Notes under the pieces: generated by a model
The model's input: the letters and a program-made list of their open reading frames with translations, nothing else
Database searches by the model: none
What the model was told of the DNA's origin: nothing
NCBI GenBank assembly: GCA_002712135.1
Contig: PASO01000038.1
Location: 1-15,990 of the forward strand
DNA: 15,990 bases
DNA from: Gammaproteobacteria bacterium
GTDB lineage: Bacteria > Pseudomonadota > Gammaproteobacteria > Pseudomonadales > Azotimanducaceae
Direction: 5' to 3'
In this document: in pieces, positions 8,326 through 13,838 of the stretch
Numbering within the stretch: the stretch's first letter is position 1
Layout of the letters: each line of letters begins with the position of its first letter
Translations under genes and position numbers: made by a program

Positions 8326-8937
8326 ATGGCTGACTATGAACCCGTAGGTGAATTTGGATCTGCCGAATGGTGTGAGGCCTGCGGCAAAGCAGGCGCCAAA
8401 ATGCTTCAGGACGCTAATCTGCCGGCTGATACCGCCTGGGGCTTTACCGAAAACTATCTCTATCCACCGGAAAGAATGCTGGCGGGTGGACGTGAAAAAG
8501 CTGCCTTCTACTTTATGGTGAAAGACGGCGTCTGTTCCGGCGGCGATGGTGCACCGGAAGAATGTCTTGCTTTGGACGGCTTCCATATCGAAGCCGTATG
8601 GGGCTCCATTTGTAGCCAGTCGCGAGCCATTTATGACAGCTCCAAACAGCGTGGTGCCGACGAGGCCGTCATGTACAAAGACATCATGGAGTATGTAGGA
8701 AGGAAGGAATTGTGGCAGAAAGGCAAAGGTGGAAGCGCGAAATCCATGAACTGGCCGCCGCTTATTGGTGCCGCTGTCACAGTGGGTCCAGGCTTCCACA
8801 ATATTGCCGCCAGCATGCAGATGCCATCTCCCGAATACGAAGACCTGCCGCTAACCGAGATGCTGGTACCAATCTTTTCCGAAATGACTGACGAACAGAA
8901 AAAGTCTTTTCTCAATTTACTGAGAATTGAACTGTAA
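8326..8937 (+). CDS. Conserved-looking protein of unknown function
   Basis: I do not recognise this 203-residue protein. It looks like a genuine gene: GGAG (8317-8320) lies 5 nt before the ATG, codon choice resembles its neighbours, and the composition is that of a globular protein. There is no signal peptide or membrane segment. It contains five cysteines (16, 19, 70, 80, 96), including a WCEAC pair near the N-terminus, which could bind a metal or form disulfides. An aromatic-rich region (AWGFTENYLYPPER, 37-50) is followed by a beta-like stretch FYFMVKDG (61-68) and by ICSQSR (95-100). The C-terminus is helical and acidic. It is divergent from the SDR across a short regulatory gap. Confidence 0.82.
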   Translation: MADYEPVGEFGSAEWCEACGKAGAKMLQDANLPADTAWGFTENYLYPPERMLAGGREKAAFYFMVKDGVCSGGDGAPEECLALDGFHIEAVWGSICSQSRAIYDSSKQRGADEAVMYKDIMEYVGRKELWQKGKGGSAKSMNWPPLIGAAVTVGPGFHNIAASMQMPSPEYEDLPLTEMLVPIFSEMTDEQKKSFLNLLRIEL

Positions 8938-9072
8938 TAAAAGAACGATGTATCTACTTTGGCGTTCCACTGAATGTAGAAAAGATGGACGCTACCTGGG
9001 TACGAGCGCTGGCATTCGAGGAAAAGTAGACGCTCGTAAGCGTATGATTGCTGATGGGGATGTATTACCACC

Positions 9073-9392
9073 ATGGTGAAACGGGTAAAAGCCGTGCATC
9101 TGTTGCTTCTCCTTTGGACGCAACAATTAGCCCCGGTAATCGCAGAACCTGATGCGCTCGAATTTCGCCATGGCATTTCGCAGAGCCCCAATTACGAACT
9201 CAAATACCCTCCCAATTTCGCATATTTCCACCACATCAACCCCGATCCCCCAAAAGGCGGAACGCTGGTGTTACCATATACCTATTCGGCCTCGTCTACT
9301 GGGAAAAATTCGGTCGTCCGGATATACCTGAGAACATTTACGTGACACCGTTTCCTGATGGCTGGCAGTATGCTGAAGAAAAGGCAGAGTAA
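9073..9392 (+). pseudogene. Internally deleted remnant of a YejA-like peptide ABC transporter binding protein
   Basis: The first frame (9073-9345) encodes a clear signal peptide (to about residue 24, VIA before EPD) followed by FRHGISQSP and PPNFAYFHHINPDPPKGGT. This is the mature N-terminus of YejA-like family 5 solute-binding proteins, where it reads HG, then KYP.DF..F.YVNPDAPKGGTL. The frame then runs into unrelated sequence. In another frame, 9291-9389 encodes LVYWEKFGRPDIP and ends PFPDGWQYAEEKAE before TAA at 9390-9392, which resembles the C-terminal end of the same family. Family members are about 600 residues, so roughly 1.5 kb of the middle is missing and the two ends are out of frame. 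No permease or ATPase genes of the system are adjacent. A mis-assembly could give the same picture. The stop codon lies inside an inverted repeat. Confidence 0.75.
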
Positions 9393-9402
9393 AGTGTCGG
9401 AG
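9386..9402. repeat. Repeat copy A (left arm of inverted pair)
   Basis: AGAGTAAAGTGTCGGAG overlaps the stop of the binding-protein remnant. It is the reverse complement of 9444-9460 with one mismatch in 17. Its 9388-9402 part also matches the reverse complement of 10628-10642 with one mismatch in 15, so the transferase gene lies between inverted copies. Confidence 0.7.
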
Positions 9403-9439
9403 CACATACACCGGTTGGCTTACACTAGCGTCAGGAAGC

Positions 9440-9460
9440 GTTACTCCGGCACTTTACTCT
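9440..9460. repeat. Repeat copy B, immediately upstream of the transferase start
   Basis: GTTACTCCGGCACTTTACT (9440-9458) matches GTTACTCTGACACTTTACT at 10624-10642 in 17 of 19 positions, as a direct repeat. Within each copy the hexamer TTACTC or TTACTG recurs with a 13-bp period (9441 and 9454; 10625 and 10638). With copy A it can form a 17-bp stem with a 41-nt loop, ending 6 nt before the transferase ATG. It could therefore influence translation or be a DNA-binding site. Confidence 0.7.
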
Positions 9461-9466
9461 GGATAT

Positions 9467-10540
9467 ATGGATAAGCGAATACTGATTATCTCTCCCTACG
9501 ATGCACTCAGTCATCGCTATTGGCATCAAGGTATCGTACGCGAGTTCCCCAACTTCGCTTTTGAGGTTGTAGCGCTACCTCCCAGGTATTTTTCCTGGCG
9601 ACACAGAGGCAATAGCCTGAGCCTAGCTTTCGATCCACTTCTGGCTCAACCTTACGACCTGGTTCTGGCAACCTCCATGACAGATTTGAGTGCACTCAAG
9701 GGAATGCAACCAAAGCTTGTGGGTGTACCGACCATACTCTATTTCCATGAGAATCAGTTCGCCTATCCACCCGGACGGAACGATGAGGGCGCGGTAGAGC
9801 GCCAGATCACGAGCATCTACTCGGCACTAGCGGCTGATCACCTGGTATTCAACTCAGCTTACAACCGGGACACTTTTCTTTCAGGCACGAAGGCACTGCT
9901 AGCACGCATGCCGGACCACGTCCCGCACGGTATTGTTGAAAAGCTTGGCGAAAACCCCCACGTGGTACCAGTACCACTGGATGATGATTTGTTCCGGATG
10001 GATGCTACAGGTAATCCACCGGAACTTGAGGGCCTGTCCATCGTCTGGAATCACCGCTGGGAGTACGACAAGGGGTTATCCGCACTGCACGACATCGTCA
10101 CCACTCTAATCGACACCGAAATCAACTTTACGCTTCACCTGATCGGACAGCAGTTTCGTGACGTTCCCGAAATAATGACTAGAGTTATGGACTTACTCAA
10201 GGACCATGGTAGTCTCGGACAAACCGGTTTTATCACGTCACGTCCCGAATATCTGGATCTACTGGCACGTAGTCATATCGTTTTATCCACTGCCCTACAC
10301 GAGTTTCAGGGGCTCGCCGTACTGGAGGCAGTGGCCGCAGGATGCATTCCTGTAGTACCGGATCGACTCGCATATCCGGAACTGTTTACACCGGAGTTCC
10401 TATACAAAACGCCAGGCGACGCGGTTGCCCTGATGCGGCAGATAACACATGGCGAAATTGCATCTGCTGATGTCTCCCGTTTGTCTTGGCAGACCCAGCA
10501 CCAAGCATGGTCAGAGTTGCTAAAGAGCTCGTCGATTTAG
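9467..10540 (+). CDS. Homologue of tRNA-queuosine alpha-mannosyltransferase (QTMAN/GTDC1, DUF3524)
   Basis: This 357-residue GT-B glycosyltransferase matches the human GTDC1/QTMAN pattern, the enzyme that mannosylates queuosine-34 in tRNA-Asp from GDP-mannose. Diagnostic N-terminal DUF3524 blocks are ILIISPYDALSH, FSWRHRG (42-48), ATSMTDL (68-74), ILYFHENQFAYP (90-101) and VFNSAYNRDTFL (127-138). The C-terminal half has the sugar-nucleotide region with NHRWEYDKG (195-203) and TALHEFQGLAVLEAVAAG (275-292), which includes the E-x7-E pair E279/E287. The length is close to a complete core enzyme. It has no signal peptide or membrane segment, so it is cytoplasmic. Only a weak GGA precedes the ATG. 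It stands alone between repeats and hairpins, unrelated to the surrounding catabolic genes. The bacterial substrate is inferred; another glycosyl acceptor remains possible. Confidence 0.87.
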   Translation: MDKRILIISPYDALSHRYWHQGIVREFPNFAFEVVALPPRYFSWRHRGNSLSLAFDPLLAQPYDLVLATSMTDLSALKGMQPKLVGVPTILYFHENQFAYPPGRNDEGAVERQITSIYSALAADHLVFNSAYNRDTFLSGTKALLARMPDHVPHGIVEKLGENPHVVPVPLDDDLFRMDATGNPPELEGLSIVWNHRWEYDKGLSALHDIVTTLIDTEINFTLHLIGQQFRDVPEIMTRVMDLLKDHGSLGQTGFITSRPEYLDLLARSHIVLSTALHEFQGLAVLEAVAAGCIPVVPDRLAYPELFTPEFLYKTPGDAVALMRQITHGEIASADVSRLSWQTQHQAWSELLKSSSI

Positions 10541-10569
10541 CCACAAGTCTAACCCAGACGAATGTGGCT
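10539..10569 (+). terminator. Stem-loop at the end of the transferase gene
   Basis: AGCCACA (10539-10545) pairs perfectly with TGTGGCT (10563-10569). Inside it GTCT (10547-10550) pairs with AGAC (10556-10559) around a 5-nt loop. The structure begins within the TAG stop of the transferase, a typical place for a 3' end structure. No T-tract follows, so it may be a weak or Rho-assisted terminator or an RNA-stabilising hairpin rather than a classical intrinsic terminator. Confidence 0.45.
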
Positions 10570-10584
10570 GGTTGCACAAGGGAC

Positions 10585-10592
10585 AGAGTAAA
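10585..10592. repeat. Short repeat C, partial inverted copy
   Basis: AGAGTAAA repeats the first 8 bases of copy A. It lies 31 nt before copy D, so the gap upstream of the second DUF3604 gene has the same order as the gap upstream of the transferase: AGAGTAAA first, then TTACTC..CACTTTACT. It is too short to stand alone; the shared arrangement gives it weight. Confidence 0.4.
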
Positions 10593-10623
10593 CAGCGGCC
10601 AGCAGACAATCGGTCCGGAAATA

Positions 10624-10642
10624 GTTACTCTGACACTTTACT
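10624..10642. repeat. Repeat copy D upstream of the second DUF3604 gene
   Basis: GTTACTCTGACACTTTACT is a direct repeat of 9440-9458 (17 of 19 identical) and an inverted repeat of part of copy A. It ends 24 nt before the DUF3604 ATG at 10667 and just upstream of its Shine-Dalgarno (AGGAG, 10657-10661). Confidence 0.7.
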
Positions 10643-10666
10643 GCGAGCCCAAAACCAGGAGTCCAT

Positions 10667-12508
10667 ATGAAAAAACTGCTTCTGTTAGCTGTAATCTCGA
10701 TACTGGCTATGCCGCTCACGGCAGAACAATCCTACTCTCCCTACGTAGACCGCGACTATCCGGAAAACGTTTACTGGGGCGATACACATTTGCACACTTA
10801 CCTATCCGGGGATGCCTATTCGTTCGGCGCAACCATCACACCGGATGAGGCCTACCGCTTTGCCAAGGGCAAAATCATTAGGACTGACGGCGGTGAGGAC
10901 ACAAGAATACGCCGTCCGCTGGATTTTATGATGGTGGCCGACCATGCCAACAACATGGGTGTCCTACCGGCACTGGTTGCAGGAGATCCGAGAGTATTGG
11001 CGACAAAAGGCGCATCAGAACTGGCAAAGAGACTCGCCAGAAGACCAACCGTCTCAGAGCTTCTGAAGTCAGCGACAGAAGAAGAATACGGCGCTGGGAG
11101 CAAATTGATCGGCGCCGCCAAAGCAGTCGCGTTCCGTGACTATGGTATCGAGGAATCGTTCAAACGTGACGTATGGCAGGAAGTCGTCGCGGTTGCCGAA
11201 CGACATAACGATCCTGGCACCTTCACCACCTTCGTCGGATACGAGTACACGCCCACACCAATACACCGCAATGTTCTGTTTGTTGGTGGGCCTTCCGACA
11301 CTCTGCAAACAACCCCCTTCTCAAGTGCTGACAGTCAGAACCCCGAAGACCTCTGGGCACACCTCACACGCTACAAAGAAACGACAGGCAGTGATGTTAT
11401 CGCCATTCCACACAACAGCAATCTGAGTCGCGGCAATACGTTCAGGCAAGTTACCTTTGAAGGCAAGCCCATATCAAGGGACTACGCTCGCATCCGCTCC
11501 GATATCGAACCCATCATAGAGGTCACCCAAATCAAGGGAGACAGCGAAACCTATCCGCTGATCTCCCCGAATGACGAGTTCGCGGACCACGAAACCTATC
11601 GCTTAAGGGGACCAGCAGCTGATAAAGAAAGCAATCGCACGACCGAGGATGTCGCACGCGCTTCCTATGCGCGTTCAGCTCTGCAGACTGGCCTCGATAT
11701 TGAAGCGAAAGTCGGCGTGAATCCATACAAGTTCGGAATGATTGGCTCCACCGATGCCCATACCGGTATTGCCTCGGTTGACGAAGACAACTTCTGGGGC
11801 AAACTGGGTGGCGCCGAACCAAGTCGATTTCGTCCCGCCAAACAGGCGAACTGGGCGTCTGCCGGTTATGCGGCGGTCTGGGCAACGGAAAACACCCGTG
11901 AGGCAATCTTCTCAGCATTAAAGCGACGTGAGGTTTACGCCACCACGGGCCCGCGGATCACCCTGAGGTTTTTCGCCAGCTGGGATTTTTCGGACGGCGA
12001 CGCCCTCCGCCCAGATATCGCGACAGTCGGCTACAGTCGTGGAGTGCCTATGGGCGGTGATCTAATCCAGAGTAAGGGAACGAAAGCACCGACATTCCTG
12101 GTTAGGGCCACCAAAGATCCCGAAGGTGCCAATCTTGATCGTGTGCAGATTATTAAAGGCTGGCGCGATGCAAGCGGCAAGCTGGAGGAAAAAGTCTATA
12201 ATGTGGCGTGGTCAGGCCAACGAAAAATCGGTACTGATGGTCTCCTACCATCAGTAGGGTCAACAGTAAATCTGCCTGACGCAAGCTACAAAAATACCAT
12301 CGGCACCTCGGAGCTATCGACCACCTGGCGTGACCCAGACTTCAACCAGTCTGAACGCGCGGTGTACTACGTTCGTGTTCTACAGATCCCCACACCGCGG
12401 TGGACTGTTTACGATGCTAAGTTCTATGGTGTTAATTTCCCGCAGACCCCACCACCTGTGATTGAAGAACGCGCCTATTCATCACCAATCTGGTATACGC
12501 CTCAGTAA
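10667..12508 (+). CDS. Secreted DUF3604 protein, PHP-like predicted metal hydrolase (copy 2)
   Basis: This 613-residue paralogue of the protein at 2313-4187 shares long identical blocks from YSPYVDRDYPENVYWGD to the C-terminal ERAYSSPIWYTPQ. The signal peptide is stronger here: MKK, then a Leu-rich core, cleaved near LTA before EQS (about residue 19). The candidate metal ligands are all retained: H41 and H43 in THLH, D92-H93, H249 in PHN, and D363/H365 in DAH. The Lys-rich insert of copy 1 is replaced by a shorter, mixed-charge linker (about 311-328). AGGAG sits 5 nt before the ATG, so this copy should be better translated than copy 1. The extreme 3' ends also agree at many synonymous positions, which argues for fairly recent duplication or gene conversion. 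Substrate unknown; periplasmic hydrolase by inference. Confidence 0.94.
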   Translation: MKKLLLLAVISILAMPLTAEQSYSPYVDRDYPENVYWGDTHLHTYLSGDAYSFGATITPDEAYRFAKGKIIRTDGGEDTRIRRPLDFMMVADHANNMGVLPALVAGDPRVLATKGASELAKRLARRPTVSELLKSATEEEYGAGSKLIGAAKAVAFRDYGIEESFKRDVWQEVVAVAERHNDPGTFTTFVGYEYTPTPIHRNVLFVGGPSDTLQTTPFSSADSQNPEDLWAHLTRYKETTGSDVIAIPHNSNLSRGNTFRQVTFEGKPISRDYARIRSDIEPIIEVTQIKGDSETYPLISPNDEFADHETYRLRGPAADKESNRTTEDVARASYARSALQTGLDIEAKVGVNPYKFGMIGSTDAHTGIASVDEDNFWGKLGGAEPSRFRPAKQANWASAGYAAVWATENTREAIFSALKRREVYATTGPRITLRFFASWDFSDGDALRPDIATVGYSRGVPMGGDLIQSKGTKAPTFLVRATKDPEGANLDRVQIIKGWRDASGKLEEKVYNVAWSGQRKIGTDGLLPSVGSTVNLPDASYKNTIGTSELSTTWRDPDFNQSERAVYYVRVLQIPTPRWTVYDAKFYGVNFPQTPPPVIEERAYSSPIWYTPQ

Positions 12509-12855
12509 TTAGCGATGAACATTCGTGATCTGCTCACATATACTGATCACTCGCATTCGTCAGATTGCAGAGCACGCCGCGGTACCGGATCACTTCAATT
12601 CGGATATTCGCCTAAACACTCGGACTACCTATATCTCTCCTCTGGAGCGTCTTTTGATTACACCCCATCAGGTCAGCTTTCACTTTGAGGATCACCTGCT
12701 CGCGTCTGTACTCATCTATAACCTAAAAAAGCTGCATCACCTTCTGCGGGACAAGAGCTTCTGCGATGGCATGGAATTTCCCAGGGGCTATGTAAATCTT
12801 CTGAAACAGATCACCTCTGTCTGAGGTCGACCAGTTTAATCAGGAAACTTTGGGT

Positions 12856-12861
12856 TATAAT
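12856..12861 (+). promoter_or_regulatory. Candidate -10 box for the dioxygenase-dehydratase pair
   Basis: A perfect TATAAT lies 42 nt before the chosen ATG at 12904. Upstream, AGTTTA about 17 nt away is a poor -35, so the promoter may need an activator. It lies inside the reading-frame extension beginning at TTG 12850, which is another reason to reject that start. Confidence 0.45.
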
Positions 12862-12892
12862 TTAGCGCATAATTGTTATCAATACGGGAATC

Positions 12893-12896
12893 AGGA
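12893..12896 (+). promoter_or_regulatory. Shine-Dalgarno site deciding the dioxygenase start
   Basis: AGGA lies 7 nt before the ATG at 12904 but only 1 nt before the ATG at 12898, so 12904 is the better start. Confidence 0.55.
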
Positions 12897-12903
12897 TATG
12901 GGC

Positions 12904-13806
12904 ATGGAAGAATACAAAGATTCGAATTCCTACAAGAAAATCTACGAACAGGTCGAGAACCTAGGACTCGTTGACCATATCAATCAACTGGATGAGGAAG
13001 GATATACTGTCATCCCACCGGAACTGGTCGCGCCGATAGAATTCCACGACCGTATTCGTAAAGCAGTGGCCGATGTTCATGAAAAACGTACCGGTCAACG
13101 TATCGATCCTCGTACGTTTGAGACCGCCCAGCTATACGAAGAAGATAGACCTATTAATGGACACTGGAACATTCTCCCGGAAGACTCGGTGTTCCAGGAA
13201 GTAGTTATGAACCCCACGGCGCTCGCCATGGCGAAATACCTTTGTGGGAACAGTGTCCTGCTGAGCGATATCAACTGCATGTTGAAGCAAAAGAACGAAA
13301 CACTGACTCACCCGCTACACACGGATCAGCACGGAACGCCACCACCACTACCTCCCTATGCGCAAGTCTGTAATGTGACCTGGACATTGACCGACTACAA
13401 GAAAGGGGATGGCCTTACTGCCATTGTGCCGAAAAGTCATTTGAGAGAGCGCTATCCCTTGCCGGAAGAAAGCAACTTTCTAAGCGAGGATGCGCCAGTC
13501 AAAGCCATCGCCATAGAAGCGGATGCCGGGTCACTCATCGTCTGGCATGGTAAAACATGGCACGGCTCATGGCCGAGAGAGAATGCGGGATTGAGAGTGA
13601 ATCTCATTTTGGTTTTCACCCGGGTGTATATGCGGCAGATTCAGGACTTCAAAAACATGTTCCCGAAGGAAATTCTCGATCGTCACCCTAAAGAATTCGC
13701 CCACCTGATCGGCGCAAATGCCATGTACCCCTTCGAAGAGGGCAAGCCACCTACCCAAGAGCAAAATGCCCACATGATGAATGCAGGATACAATCCCTGG
13801 GCCTGA
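12904..13806 (+). CDS. Phytanoyl-CoA dioxygenase (PhyH) family Fe(II)/2-oxoglutarate oxygenase
   Basis: This 300-residue cytoplasmic protein belongs to the PhyH family of non-haem iron, 2-oxoglutarate-dependent hydroxylases. The iron-binding facial triad is visible: HTD (H139, D141) in a His-rich strand (LTHPLHTDQHG), and a distal His220 in the motif WHGKTWHGSW. Arg231 in AGLRVNL is the expected 2-oxoglutarate ligand. The segment NVTWTLTDYKKGDGLTAIVPKSH is the typical family core between these motifs. All catalytic residues are present, so it should be active, hydroxylating an unactivated C-H bond of an unknown substrate. It lies 32 nt upstream of the dehydratase gene and is probably co-transcribed with it. 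Bacterial PhyH members act on very diverse metabolites, so a phytanoyl-CoA substrate should not be assumed. Confidence 0.92.
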   Translation: MEEYKDSNSYKKIYEQVENLGLVDHINQLDEEGYTVIPPELVAPIEFHDRIRKAVADVHEKRTGQRIDPRTFETAQLYEEDRPINGHWNILPEDSVFQEVVMNPTALAMAKYLCGNSVLLSDINCMLKQKNETLTHPLHTDQHGTPPPLPPYAQVCNVTWTLTDYKKGDGLTAIVPKSHLRERYPLPEESNFLSEDAPVKAIAIEADAGSLIVWHGKTWHGSWPRENAGLRVNLILVFTRVYMRQIQDFKNMFPKEILDRHPKEFAHLIGANAMYPFEEGKPPTQEQNAHMMNAGYNPWA

Positions 13807-13838
13807 GACTCCCACTGTCATCTCTAGAACAATAGCGC

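Larger units (their letters stand above)
12509..12903 (+). other. 395-nt gap between genes with a doubtful 99-residue ORF
   Basis: A GTG-initiated frame at 12525-12824 could encode 99 residues (for example RIRQIAEHAAVPDHF and SFHFEDHLLASVLIYNLKK). Its codons and composition are protein-like, but it has no Shine-Dalgarno and I recognise no family. An overlapping ATG frame at 12515-12688 (57 residues, starting MNIRDLLTYTDHS) is also unsupported. The picture fits a decayed gene, perhaps frameshifted near its start, or a chance ORF. The right end of the gap holds the candidate promoter of the dioxygenase gene. No tRNA, terminator or long repeat is seen. Confidence 0.35.

Noticed and set aside
8269-9191. 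Two overlapping minus-strand ORFs (176 and 186 residues) over the unknown protein gene
   Set aside because: The plus-strand frame has a good Shine-Dalgarno and a globular composition; the minus frames have neither.
9462-9471. Tandem ATG/TATATGG context suggesting a leaderless start of the transferase
   Set aside because: The start is set by the protein alignment pattern; nothing shows where transcription begins, so leaderless translation is not supportable.
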